From Ignavibacteria bacterium (GTDB lineage: Bacteria > Bacteroidota > Ignavibacteria > Ignavibacteriales > Ignavibacteriaceae), in contig JAUXVN010000017.1 in the NCBI GenBank assembly GCA_030684555.1, positions 1-64,000 on the forward strand: a stretch of 64,000 nucleotides of DNA, in the 5' to 3' direction. Of the stretch, positions 16,801 to 25,692 are shown piece after piece. The notes below the pieces were generated by a model that did no database searches, was not told the DNA's origin, and worked only from the letters and a program-made list of their open reading frames with translations. The position numbers were made by a program, and so were the translations under genes. Each line of letters opens with the position of its first letter. The first letter of the stretch is position 1.

Positions 16801-19341
16801 TTCGTTCCCATCTTTATCATATTCTAAAGTCTCAAGATCTTCTATTTGATAATGATTAATGACAAAGTTTTTTGCGGTTTCAAAATTAATTTCGCTTATG
16901 CTTCCTCCATAAATATCAAGCATCGATTTGCCGATTAATTCTGAATAATCGGAATAGCCATACATTTTGACCATAGCATGGTTGCATTCACTAATAATTC
17001 CATTCTTAATAATCATGGTGACTTGTTCATCAACAGGTAAATTTATATCTATCGGTTCGCTATATTTTATAAAGTAAATACCTTCATTACTTTTTTCAAC
17101 AAAATTTTTGTACTCTGTTTTACTTTCAAGTAATTCATCTTCGGTTTTCTTTTTTAATGTTATATCAGTATCATTACCCTGAAATCCTATGAAATCACCA
17201 TTTGGATTAAAGACCGGATAACCATTTGTTGTAACCCAAATGCGTTTTCCATCTTTTGTAACAATCTCATTTTCACAATTTATAAATGGTTCGTGACTTA
17301 TAAAATTCTTAAAAGTTTCTTCTTTGAATTCGTTTCTAGTTGCTTCGGGATTCAAATCATAATAATTAATTTTATTAATAAGGTCAGAGGGTTTATAACC
17401 GTAAACTACCTCGCTTGCTTCGCTTACGTAAACAAACAATCCGGTTTTATCAACTTCCCAGGTAACGGTTCGACTCTGTTTCGCAAGTTCTAAATATCTT
17501 TTATTACTGATATTCAAGGCTTGCAGAGTTTTTTTTCGTTCTTCTATTTCAAAGGATAAATCATCAATAATATTTAATGTTGCTTTACGAGATTTTATTA
17601 ATTCTTCATTTTTGTTTGATAGTTCTTCATTAATCTTTTTTTGCTGTGCTGTAAAGTTTTTAAGTCCTTCTGCAAACATTTTATGTTCGGTAATATCCCG
17701 TACGTAAACAACTACGCTATTAAAATCTCCATCACCCCCTTTTACCGGATTAAATCCATACTCTAAATAATAATCATGATCTTTCAAAAAATAACTTTTT
17801 TCAATTTTGAATACTTCTCCTTTGAAAGCTTTTTCAAAATACCCTTCCCATTCGGCAATGAAATTTGGGAATGGAGTGTTGGCAAAGATTGACTCACCAC
17901 GCAAAGCTGGCTTACCGGTGTTTTGAAGAATATAATCTTCATAAGCTTTGTTGCCATATAAAAGATTATAGTTCCTATCAATTGACCAAATTTTATCTTC
18001 GTTACTATTTAGCACCGTATTTAATTTTTGTTCCGATTCTATAAGTGAATTTTCAGCACGTTTTCTCACAGCAATATCAACTGCGGAATCGGCGAGTTGG
18101 GTAATCAATTGAATATCATTTTCATCGTACAAAGATTCTTTATTGCCCACCCCAAGAATTGCAACAATTTTATTGTTTCTAAAAACCGGAATAACGAGTT
18201 CACGGATTACAGGAGCATGCCCTTCAGGTAATCCTTTTTTATTCGGTAAGTTTTCATAATCATTATGAATAACAGGTTTACGTTCTTTAACACAATCAAC
18301 CCAAACACCAGCCTGGCTTATATTATAGTGTGAATCTTTTCCTTCAGAAGTACACATCGTTTCAATTGTATTAGTTGACCACATTTGCAACTTTAATGTT
18401 TCCTGGTCTTCTTCAACAAAATGATAAAAACCGATTTTACTTTGGGTTAATCTTTCTGCTTCATCGAGAAATTTTTGAAGAAATGAATCAATGTCTGATT
18501 GATACGAATATTCAATCAGATTAAGTCGTGCTTCGGCAATAAGTTCATTTTGCTTTTTTTCAGAAATATCAATAATGTTTCCGTAAACTTTCTCTATTCG
18601 GTTATTTAGGTATAATGGTTTACCGGAAGTTTCTATCCAGATATTACGCCCTTTTTTGGTTACAAAGGGTAACTCAAGTTTATATTCAATTCCATTTTTG
18701 TAACAATTTTGAAATACCTCAAGGAGAAGACTCCTTCCCGGTTCGGGATAACAAAGCAGGGTTTGTTCAAAAAGTTCAGGCGGATGTGGGCCAATCGAAA
18801 ATGGTTCTATTTCATGTATCAAATAAGTTTCTTTAGTCCAATACAAATTTTGAGTTCGAACATCATACTCCCATCCACCGACTTTAGAAATCTCTTCGAC
18901 ATTATTTAATAAGATTCCTTTTTTTCTTTCAGAATCCTCAAGTAAAACTCTTTCAGTGCTGTCATGCATGTTAATAAGAATTCCTTTTATATCAGGATTT
19001 GATAAAAGATTTTTCCCTTTCCCTTTTACATAACGAACGGTTCCGTCTTTGTGCAAAATCTTTTTTTCAATATCAATGTGAACTTCATCAGTGGTAAGAA
19101 TATCGATTAACAATTTTTGCGCGCTTAAAAGATCTTCTTCATGGACAAAGGCGAAAATATTCTTACCGATAATTTCTTTTGGGGGGAATCCCGTTAAATC
19201 TGAAGTTGAAGGAGTTGCATAAATTATCACTCCGTTTTCATCAATGATTAGAATAACATCTGTGATATTTTCAAGAAGAGCATTGATTAATTTATCATTT
19301 ATTAAAATGCTTTTCTCTTCCGATTTTTTTTTCTTTCCCAT
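13897..19341 (-). CDS. Giant multi-PAS/GAF hybrid histidine kinase
   Basis: A soluble 1814-residue sensor. In order, with rough borders: PAS (15-130), PAS (145-265), GAF (270-440), PAS (450-560), a coiled-coil stretch (565-610), PAS (615-740), PAS (745-875), PAS (885-1005), PAS (1010-1130), PAS (1135-1255), GAF (1260-1430), DHp helix pair with the SHEIRTP box (His1449), HATPase with EITDTGVGIS and GVGLGLSLV, and a C-terminal receiver with Asp1744 in LILMDIS. No membrane segment is seen, so eight PAS and two GAF modules would sense internal signals. The receiver suggests a phosphorelay onward to an HPt protein; the REC-HPt protein at 37966-38691 is a candidate partner. It belongs to the SHE-type kinases of this window. 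Confidence 0.93.
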   Translation of the reverse strand: MGKKKKSEEKSILINDKLINALLENITDVILIIDENGVIIYATPSTSDLTGFPPKEIIGKNIFAFVHEEDLLSAQKLLIDILTTDEVHIDIEKKILHKDGTVRYVKGKGKNLLSNPDIKGILINMHDSTERVLLEDSERKKGILLNNVEEISKVGGWEYDVRTQNLYWTKETYLIHEIEPFSIGPHPPELFEQTLLCYPEPGRSLLLEVFQNCYKNGIEYKLELPFVTKKGRNIWIETSGKPLYLNNRIEKVYGNIIDISEKKQNELIAEARLNLIEYSYQSDIDSFLQKFLDEAERLTQSKIGFYHFVEEDQETLKLQMWSTNTIETMCTSEGKDSHYNISQAGVWVDCVKERKPVIHNDYENLPNKKGLPEGHAPVIRELVIPVFRNNKIVAILGVGNKESLYDENDIQLITQLADSAVDIAVRKRAENSLIESEQKLNTVLNSNEDKIWSIDRNYNLLYGNKAYEDYILQNTGKPALRGESIFANTPFPNFIAEWEGYFEKAFKGEVFKIEKSYFLKDHDYYLEYGFNPVKGGDGDFNSVVVYVRDITEHKMFAEGLKNFTAQQKKINEELSNKNEELIKSRKATLNIIDDLSFEIEERKKTLQALNISNKRYLELAKQSRTVTWEVDKTGLFVYVSEASEVVYGYKPSDLINKINYYDLNPEATRNEFKEETFKNFISHEPFINCENEIVTKDGKRIWVTTNGYPVFNPNGDFIGFQGNDTDITLKKKTEDELLESKTEYKNFVEKSNEGIYFIKYSEPIDINLPVDEQVTMIIKNGIISECNHAMVKMYGYSDYSELIGKSMLDIYGGSISEINFETAKNFVINHYQIEDLETLEYDKDGNEKHFLNNVIGVIHNNKLVGNWGTQRDDTERKKAEHALINSEIRYKSLFEEHSAVKLLINPEDGFIIDANQAASDFYGWSREKLKQMKLNEINTQSDEALKAAINKVLVEKKVKFEFKHRCADGSERDVEVFSSKIEIGGKDHLHSIVHDITERKIAQKYLTESEEKYRRLVDDSPDAIAIYVSGKIVYVNNATLKLMKVQTQEELLGQPILKFVHPDSMGMVIARVKSIKEEGNPLPIAEEKFIRFDGTSIDVEVKATPIIFNGENGVQLIVRDISDRKKAEEKIIQLSRAVEQSPVSIIIANLEGNIEYANPKTIEISGYSYEEILGKNPRIFSSGELPKEQYKKLWDTITAGQEWKGELHNKKKSGELYWEYVSISPIKDETGKFAHYLAVKEDITGRKLAEEEMRKQSEFRELLIGISSNYINLPQEEVDPSISKSINILGKFVNADRAYIFDYDSSNGICSMTYEWCNDGITSQIAGLQNIQLSTEWVDSFREKKTLYIADISALPESETKKILQSKEIKSILSVPILDGNNCIGFIGFDSVRFHHNYSETERQLLLIYAQMLVNIKLRIKGEEELISAKETAESANKLKDAFIANISHEIRTPLNGILGMTGIIKEAFGDQADENEKNYFTSVEISSKRLMKTVDLIVNFSRLQVGDFTINPTELSLSEIIKNVIDEYLPIADEKSVSLNFNSSIVNSKIYADEYSVLTSLINIIDNAIKFTDTGSVNIELYRSEPNLICVEITDTGVGISDYYLPKLFTPYSQEESGYNRAYEGVGLGLSLVKKFLELNNASIEVQSQKGKGTKFTICFAALFEDETTEADSEKINFFRKSDSPSIHNEKTKPSILVVEDDGINQLYLKSVLLHDYDIVIAADADKALKAYESNDFDLILMDISLRGGMNGLELTKLIRAGSKNPNIPIIAITGHAFPEDRQKTAEAGCNDYLSKPFESFELLEKITVNIVK

Positions 19342-19390
19342 TCTTAACTCAAATTAAATTTGTTACAACTATTGTATTTATTATTTATCA

Positions 19391-19531
19391 AGCTGTTCAG
19401 CATCTGCCACGTTCTAAAAGATTCCGAACTAATTCGCCGCGGCGAACGGAATGACACCTCTCTGTCATGCTGAACTTGTTTCAGCATCCTGCCACGTTCT
19501 TAGAGATTCCGAAACAAGTTCGGAATGACAA
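19391..19531. repeat. Intergenic palindromic repeat, two units
   Basis: Two tandem units of about 70 bases. Each combines a TGCTGAAC...TTCAGCAT palindrome, the spacer CTGCCACGTTCT, and an ATTCCGAA...CGGAATGACA palindrome. The first unit carries the variant TTCGCCGCGGCGAA. It is related to the blocks at 5825-5984 and 19929-20088, and lies just downstream of the truncated GIY-YIG gene. The rest of the 19342-19585 gap shows nothing else. Confidence 0.8.
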
Positions 19532-19585
19532 GTTACTGTCAGGCTTCCAACTTCAAACGAGACTGCATCTTACCACGTAATAGAC

Positions 19586-19648
19586 CTAACTAAACTCATC
19601 AGATAAATCTCGCCAATCTTTATTTACACTTTCAATTAAGTTAATTTT
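19586..19648 (-). pseudogene. In-frame remnant of the GIY-YIG protein C-terminus
   Basis: Past the TAG at 19649-19651, the same frame continues for 20 sense codons reading KINLIESVNKDWRDLSDEFS, then TAG at 19586-19588. Small GIY-YIG proteins usually continue after the KNWHR motif with a W-K-x-x-L-I segment and an NPxWxDL-like ending, which this matches. The TAG therefore probably replaces a Trp codon (TGG to TAG). Confidence 0.65.
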
Positions 19649-19870
19649 CTAATTACGATGCCAGTTCTTCAATTGTTTCTCTCTTTGGATTGCTGATGCT
19701 ACTTCATTATAGACTTCAAAGAATACCAACTTATCCAAATTGTATTTTTTTGTAAAACCATCACATAACTTATTTTTATGTTCATACATTCTTCTTCTTA
19801 AATCATTAGTAACTCCAATATATAGAGTTCTTGAGTTATTGGTTAGTATGTAAACATAATAGTTCTTCAT
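19649..19870 (-). CDS. GIY-YIG nuclease-like protein, truncated
   Basis: A 73-residue protein with the GIY-YIG nuclease core: the YVYIL...LYIGVT pair, the catalytic Arg region NDLRRRMYEHK and the Glu-containing segment SAIQREKQLKNW. This is the short, stand-alone (UvrC/YhbQ-like) group, normally 80-100 residues. Here a TAG ends the frame early, while 20 more in-frame codons with family-like sequence follow. The main catalytic residues lie before the stop, so residual activity is possible. The gene is bracketed by two copies of the palindromic intergenic repeat, one on each side, and the sequence just before its start ends in the repeat-like GAATGACA. These small genes may travel with such repeats; that link is an inference. 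Confidence 0.8.
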   Translation of the reverse strand: MKNYYVYILTNNSRTLYIGVTNDLRRRMYEHKNKLCDGFTKKYNLDKLVFFEVYNEVASAIQREKQLKNWHRN

Positions 19871-19928
19871 AAATTTAATTTGTCATTCGTCCTAAATATT
19901 AGAATCTGAATCTATTCTCTCTCTGATT

Positions 19929-20088
19929 GTGTCATGCTGAACTTGATTCAGCATCTTGCTACGTTCATAGAGATTCCGAACCAATTAGCCGCGGCGAACG
20001 GAATGACAATTTTTCTCTTCGTTGCGCGAACGGAATGACACGTCCTTGCCATACTGTTCGCAAAAGGCGAATTGTTTCAGCATCTCCA
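19929..20088. repeat. Intergenic palindromic repeat, two or three units
   Basis: Same family as 19391-19531 and in the same orientation: TGTCATGCTGAACTTG...TTCAGCATCTTGC, then ATTCCGAAC...CGGAATGACA with a GCCGCGGCGAA core, then a partial copy ending in TTGTTTCAGCATC. It lies upstream of the GIY-YIG gene and downstream of the CHASE kinase. Confidence 0.8.
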
Positions 20089-20122
20089 CATCGTACACCG
20101 CATTATTGCTAAGTTACAATAT

Positions 20123-22300
20123 CTACTCAACAGCTTTTGGTAGAGTAAAAGAGAACGTACTCCCGTTACCTTCTATACTTTCCACCCGGATTTTGCCACC
20201 ATTTTTTTCAACAAATTCTTTACATAATAGTAAACCGAGACCTGTACTTTCCTCCCCATCGGTTCCGTCCTGTCCAACTCTTTCTTCAATTTTAAATAAT
20301 TTATTGAGTAGATCAAGGGAGATTCCGATTCCTGAGTCTATAACCGAAACTTCAATAAAATTATTATCTACTTCTTCAGAAGTTAGAATTATTTTCCCAT
20401 TTCTGTGCGTAAACTTAATGGCATTCGAAAGAAGATTTTGGCAAATAGAATTAATCATATTTTGATCTGCTCTAACTTTATGTAACTCATCTACATCATT
20501 GATAATTTCAATTGATTTATTTTTAGCAAGTTGTTTAATCGTTTCGATATCATGAATTATAGATAACTTAAGCCCAATAACTTCCGGTTCAAACGGTATT
20601 ACTCCTTGCTGAACCCTTGCCCACTCAAGTAGGTTTTTAAGTAGTTTGAAGAGATTCCTTGCTTTGTTGTTCATCTCTCTGCTTAATAAAGATAGTTCTT
20701 CGATAGAAAAATCGGATGGTCTCTCCGCCATCATTTGAGTAATTCCGATGAAACCTTGAAACGGACTTTTCAGATCGTGTGCAATAATTGAAAAGAATTT
20801 ATCTTTTTCCGAAATCGTTTTTTGTAATTGGAGAGTTTTCTGTTCGAGCTGTTTTTCTGCTTCTTTTCTTTTCGTAATCTCTATAATTGTACCGTCAATA
20901 GTATCTTCATATAAAACAGCATTCATAAGAAAAACTATGTGTTTCCCTAACCTGGTAAGCAATTCTATTTCAAATCCCTCAACTTTTCCTTCACGCTTTA
21001 AAAGTGTTGTAAATTCAATTCGCTTCGCTTGATCAACATAGTAAAATGTTGAATTCTCTTTTATAAATTCTTCAATTGAACCATACTCCATTAATTTAAC
21101 TATTGCATCATTAGCAAACTTTATTGTTCCGTCTAATTGAGTCTGGAAAACCCCTACCAGTGAATTTTCAACAAAACTTCTATATTTTTTTTCACTGTCC
21201 TTTAATTCGGTAGCCAAAACAAAAAGTTTATTTTTCTTATCCCTCATTTCAATAAGTCCAACAAGTAAAGCAAAAATTGAAAATGAAATCAAAGTCCCAA
21301 GTATTAAAACAAAATAAATATGTGCAGCGTCTTTACCGGAGAAGAGAGATATATTTTTGGATATTTGAACAGTCCATTTGCTTCCGTAAAAATCAATCGA
21401 CATTATTTGAATATATTCATAAGAAGAATCGTTAATCACTTTTTGACCTTTTTCGCTGTCAAAGAGAATTTTATCTGGAGAAGTAGTTTCACCATCATAA
21501 ACTTCCAACCGAATTTCATTTCCTTCACTTAATAATTTGCTGCCCAAGAGTCTCGACATAAGATCATCCATCCGGTAAGGGCTGTAAATCCATCCTTTTA
21601 TTGCGGCTCGTCTTTCCTCAATCGTTGTTAATGGCAAACTGCTTGAATATACAGGAAGATACATTAATGTACCGGCTTGCACATCAGATTCAGTTTCTTG
21701 AACTAAAATTACCTTTTCTGAAATAGCCGGAACGTCATAATCGCGCGCTCTTTTCATTGCAATTCTACGGGTGGGTTCTGTAAACATATCATAACCAAAA
21801 GCTCGTTGATTACGCCAAGTAAATGGTTCCAGATATACTATAGATGTGTAAAAATCTCTTTTGTAAGAAGGCTTAATTGAGTACTCTGAAAATCCTTCTC
21901 TTCTAATTGAATTAATATGTTCTTTTAATTTTGATGGAGGAATTATGGCAGCATAACCTATTCCCTGTATACCCGGGAGATCAGCATTAAGATTAGATTT
22001 TTCAATAAATCTCTTCCATTCGACTCGAGTAATAGTATCTGATGATTCAAAAAATGCGACTCCGTTACGGAGAACTTGAGCGTGGGCTTGCAGTCTTAAT
22101 AATATGCGTGTTTTAATTTCTTCGCACTCATGTATAAATGATTCTTCAAGATAATCAGATATTTTTTCAGCAGTATAGTTTGCAGAAAAAATAGTTACAA
22201 CTAAACCAGCGAAAAGAAGGAGCCATGCTTTCCAAAATCGCTTAATCGAATCGCGGGAAATAAAGTACTTAATTCCCTCTACTGTCGAAGTCATAATCAC
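20123..22300 (-). CDS. CHASE-domain membrane sensor histidine kinase
   Basis: A 725-residue membrane kinase. TM1 (about 26-46) and TM2 (about 325-350) enclose a periplasmic CHASE sensor domain (about 75-260: GVAFFESSD, IQGIGYAAIIP, GYDMFTEPTRR). CHASE domains bind small extracellular ligands. A cytoplasmic PAS (370-480), a DHp with the AHDLKSPF box (His508) and a HATPase (about 605-722, GIGISLDLLNKLF and ESTGLGLLLCKEF) follow. No receiver is attached, so phosphate must go to a separate protein. It is the only kinase in this array that senses the periplasm, and one of three of the AHDL type. Confidence 0.93.
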   Translation of the reverse strand: MIMTSTVEGIKYFISRDSIKRFWKAWLLLFAGLVVTIFSANYTAEKISDYLEESFIHECEEIKTRILLRLQAHAQVLRNGVAFFESSDTITRVEWKRFIEKSNLNADLPGIQGIGYAAIIPPSKLKEHINSIRREGFSEYSIKPSYKRDFYTSIVYLEPFTWRNQRAFGYDMFTEPTRRIAMKRARDYDVPAISEKVILVQETESDVQAGTLMYLPVYSSSLPLTTIEERRAAIKGWIYSPYRMDDLMSRLLGSKLLSEGNEIRLEVYDGETTSPDKILFDSEKGQKVINDSSYEYIQIMSIDFYGSKWTVQISKNISLFSGKDAAHIYFVLILGTLISFSIFALLVGLIEMRDKKNKLFVLATELKDSEKKYRSFVENSLVGVFQTQLDGTIKFANDAIVKLMEYGSIEEFIKENSTFYYVDQAKRIEFTTLLKREGKVEGFEIELLTRLGKHIVFLMNAVLYEDTIDGTIIEITKRKEAEKQLEQKTLQLQKTISEKDKFFSIIAHDLKSPFQGFIGITQMMAERPSDFSIEELSLLSREMNNKARNLFKLLKNLLEWARVQQGVIPFEPEVIGLKLSIIHDIETIKQLAKNKSIEIINDVDELHKVRADQNMINSICQNLLSNAIKFTHRNGKIILTSEEVDNNFIEVSVIDSGIGISLDLLNKLFKIEERVGQDGTDGEESTGLGLLLCKEFVEKNGGKIRVESIEGNGSTFSFTLPKAVE

Positions 22301-22558
22301 TCCCTGCTTAAGTTATTTATCCAGAATTAGATCAACTTCAAATTGAACTAATTAATCCTATCCATCTATTTACTATATATTAAAACAAACCGAAATTGAA
22401 GATTTTTATACATTCCGCAAAATAAATTCACTTTTATTTTATGATTTAATAAATGGAATTACTGTACAAACGTTTCATTTATTAAACCCTGTAATTGATT
22501 TAATTTTATATTATTACCGGAGTTATTCCGGTTGTTACTTAACATACGTCTTTCACTC

Positions 22559-25500
22559 TCAATTAGGAAAATATATTTGTTTCAATAAATTCAAAACATC
22601 CCCTTTACTAAAAGGTTTTGCGAGGTAATAATTAATTCCCTCGGCTCTAAATTTTTCTTCATCACCCCGCATAGCATAACCGGTTATTGCTACAATAGGG
22701 ATGTGCTCATAACCCTGATATTTTTTTATCTCTTTTGAAAGTTCTATACCATTTATTCCTCTTCCAAGATTAATATCCATTAAGATAATATCGTACTGTT
22801 TTTCCTTGATTTTGCTCAAACAAGTAACAGAGTCTTTTGCATGATCGACAAGATATGTTTCATGCAGATAATGTTTTATTACCAAAGCATTTATAAGATT
22901 ATCCTCTACACAAAGTATTGATGGGGGTGTAATTGTTGATTTGAAAATTGCTTTTTCAATTTCAATTTCCGGTGTTTCTGCTTGAATGATTTCTGTTGAA
23001 CTTACAAAAGGGACGGAAGTTATATTTGAAAGAGTTGGAAGGTAAACCTTGAAAATTGAACCTGAACCGGGAACGCTTTCTAACTTAATTCCTCCGTTTA
23101 ATTTGTCAATAATTTTTTTTGCAATTGAAAGCCCTAAACCTGTTCCTTCAAAATTACGGCTTAATCCTTCACTCGCTTGTCTGAATTCTTCGTAAATAAT
23201 TCTTGTATCTTCTTTAGCAATTCCTATTCCGGTATCTTCAATTTCTACAAGAGCATTTTCGATTCCGTCGAATACTTCTTTTTTTAGTCTAATTTCGAAA
23301 GCTCCCTGTTCGGTAAATTTAATTGCATTATCTACTAATTTTGAAAAAAGTTTAACCAACTCAATTCTATTTGCATACACTAAATGTATTTCATCTGACT
23401 GTAGAAATTGGGAAGTTAAATTCTTAGCAAGTGCTTTTTCACTATATAATGAATAGACTTCCTCAAGAACATGATTGAGAATGACGTTCTCAGGATGATT
23501 CTCAGATGCATTAGCTTCCAAATCTGCAAGTTCAAGTACTGAATTTAGTGTGCTGAGTAATCTGTTGCTGGAAGTGATAATCCCTTCAACAAATTCAAGA
23601 ATTTGGGGTGACTCTTCTATTTCCTTAATAATTTCTGACAAACCCAAAATTCCCGTCATAGGAGTTCTAAATTCGTGACTCAAATTTGCCAATAGAGAGG
23701 TTTTCAATTTGCTTGATTCTTCAGCTTTATCGAGTGCATGTTTCAGTTCAAACATTAACTCTTTCTTCTCCGTAATATCCTCTGCAGCAGAAAAAAATCT
23801 TTTACAACAAATTGATTCGATCAAACATTCACAAACTATAGTTTGCCGGATCCATCTAATATTACCCGATTTAGAGATTAATCTTGATTCTAATATTTTT
23901 GAGTGTCCGGGTGTTAACTTTTCAATTACCCGGTGATAATCATCCACATCATCCTGGTGCAGAAAAAATTTCCAATCATTTTTATTAATAATTTCTACCG
24001 GTGAAAAACCGGTAATTTTCTCAAAAGCTCCCCCAATCCATTCAATATTAAAATTTCCTTCTTCGGTTACTGAAGCCGAATAAACGAAATCAGAGATTAC
24101 ATTTGTTAAGTCGCGGTATTTTCTTTCTGATTCGATCAGTTCGTTTTCAGCTTTTATTTTTTCGGAAACATCAATAATGAATCCTTCTAATGCTATAAGA
24201 TTGTCCTGTGAATCAAATACTCCGCTCCCTTGTTCCCACACCCATTTTATTGACTTATCAGCATTAATTATTCGATATATTAGTTTAAAAGAACTCCGTT
24301 TTTCCAAAGAATCTTGAATTGATTCCCAAACCCGGTCTCTATCTTCCGGTAAAATTATATCATTATACGAGAGTTTATGATTATCACAAAAATCTACCGG
24401 TTCATAACCTGTTAAATCAAAACAACCTTGACTTATAAACTCCATTGTCCAGTTGGAATCATTTTTACATCGATAGGCAATTCCGGGAAGATTACTCATT
24501 AGAGTAAATAACTTTCTTCTACTTTCCGACAATTCTTTCTGTGTATTTACTCTACCGGAAATATCAGTAAATATTGTTGCGAACTTTCCTTTCTCATAAG
24601 TTGAAGCAGATATGGCAAAATGCTTTTTAAGTGGTGGGGAATATATTTCGAAATAGGTGGGTTTACCTGTTATTGCCACATCAGAATATTCTTTTAAAAA
24701 AGGAGGTTCATCAACACCATAAATTTCGGTGGCTTTCTTAAAGAGGATGTCATCTTTTTTTAGATTTAATATTTTTTCGTATTGTGGATTAACATCAGTA
24801 ACTATATAGTTAACCGGTATTCCGGCTTCATTATAAATTAAATCATGAAGAGCAACTCCTTCGGGCATTCCTTTGAAGAGCATCCGAAATTGTTTTAAGG
24901 CTTTTGTAGAACTTGTAATCGCATGCCGTAAATGTGTTTCATCAGTTGAAATAATTATGATGTTTACAATTTTGTCGTTTTCAAAAATTGGAGCTGCACG
25001 ATTTGAAAAATAATGGCTGACACTGTTGATAGTTTGTCTGGTCTCAAAACTTCCGGTTTTCCCTTCTTCGGCTAATTTAATTCCATCAAGCAGATTTTGA
25101 TGAAATTCAGACTCGGTAATATCAAAAATTGACTTTCCTAAAACCGTTGATGTTTCATTACCATCTTCAAGTTTATTAATGAAAGTAATTTTAAAATCCA
25201 AATCAATTATAATAATAGTATCGGGAACATTTGCCGCAAATGTTTTAAGTTGTTCATCGCTTTTTAATTTAACCCGAAAATGTTCATATTTTTTTATTAG
25301 TGAGTTGATAGTCGGAACAATTCTTTTAATATGATGTTTGAGGATATAATCGTCTGCTCCCTCTTTAATGCAAGCAACTGCAGTTTCTTCATTTACACTT
25401 CCTGTTAAAATAATAAACGGGGTTGAAGGGTGTTTTGATTTAACAATTTGAAGGACTTCCAAACCGTTGATATCAGGGAGAGAGAAATCTGATATGATGA

Positions 25501-25645
25501 TATCGTAATTTTCTTTATCTAATAAAGATATAAATTCATCTCTGTTAGCAGCTACCTTCAGTTCGTGGGAAATGAAGTTTATATCAAGTTCATTTTTGAA
25601 GAGAAAAACATCATGCTTGTTGTCTTCGATTAAAAGAATTTTCAT
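22559..25645 (-). CDS. Hybrid histidine kinase, REC-PAS4-kinase-REC
   Basis: A soluble protein of 1028 residues with receivers at both ends. Order: receiver (1-120, MKILLIEDNKHD, phospho-Asp in IIISDFSLP), four PAS domains (about 130-250, 245-370, 375-500, 505-635), DHp with SHEFRTP (His657), HATPase (EDTGIGIAKED, GTGLGLSIAKKI) and a second receiver (905-1025, DIILMDINLG). Such two-receiver kinases take input from another kinase and pass phosphate on. I prefer ATG 25645 because the receiver starts there and GGTGAT lies just upstream; an in-frame ATG at 25657 would add four residues. Confidence 0.92.
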   Translation of the reverse strand: MKILLIEDNKHDVFLFKNELDINFISHELKVAANRDEFISLLDKENYDIIISDFSLPDINGLEVLQIVKSKHPSTPFIILTGSVNEETAVACIKEGADDYILKHHIKRIVPTINSLIKKYEHFRVKLKSDEQLKTFAANVPDTIIIIDLDFKITFINKLEDGNETSTVLGKSIFDITESEFHQNLLDGIKLAEEGKTGSFETRQTINSVSHYFSNRAAPIFENDKIVNIIIISTDETHLRHAITSSTKALKQFRMLFKGMPEGVALHDLIYNEAGIPVNYIVTDVNPQYEKILNLKKDDILFKKATEIYGVDEPPFLKEYSDVAITGKPTYFEIYSPPLKKHFAISASTYEKGKFATIFTDISGRVNTQKELSESRRKLFTLMSNLPGIAYRCKNDSNWTMEFISQGCFDLTGYEPVDFCDNHKLSYNDIILPEDRDRVWESIQDSLEKRSSFKLIYRIINADKSIKWVWEQGSGVFDSQDNLIALEGFIIDVSEKIKAENELIESERKYRDLTNVISDFVYSASVTEEGNFNIEWIGGAFEKITGFSPVEIINKNDWKFFLHQDDVDDYHRVIEKLTPGHSKILESRLISKSGNIRWIRQTIVCECLIESICCKRFFSAAEDITEKKELMFELKHALDKAEESSKLKTSLLANLSHEFRTPMTGILGLSEIIKEIEESPQILEFVEGIITSSNRLLSTLNSVLELADLEANASENHPENVILNHVLEEVYSLYSEKALAKNLTSQFLQSDEIHLVYANRIELVKLFSKLVDNAIKFTEQGAFEIRLKKEVFDGIENALVEIEDTGIGIAKEDTRIIYEEFRQASEGLSRNFEGTGLGLSIAKKIIDKLNGGIKLESVPGSGSIFKVYLPTLSNITSVPFVSSTEIIQAETPEIEIEKAIFKSTITPPSILCVEDNLINALVIKHYLHETYLVDHAKDSVTCLSKIKEKQYDIILMDINLGRGINGIELSKEIKKYQGYEHIPIVAITGYAMRGDEEKFRAEGINYYLAKPFSKGDVLNLLKQIYFPN

Positions 25646-25692
25646 AGTTATCACCATTTAATTGCAAATAGAACGGCACATAAACTTAAAGT

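Noticed and set aside
19927-20122. Short plus-strand reading frames between the GIY-YIG gene and the CHASE kinase.
   Set aside because: They run over repeat copies and have no ribosome binding site or family-like sequence.
22516-22532. Hairpin ACCGGA/TCCGGT after the hybrid kinase gene as a terminator.
   Set aside because: No T-run follows on the minus strand; a six-base stem alone is not enough.
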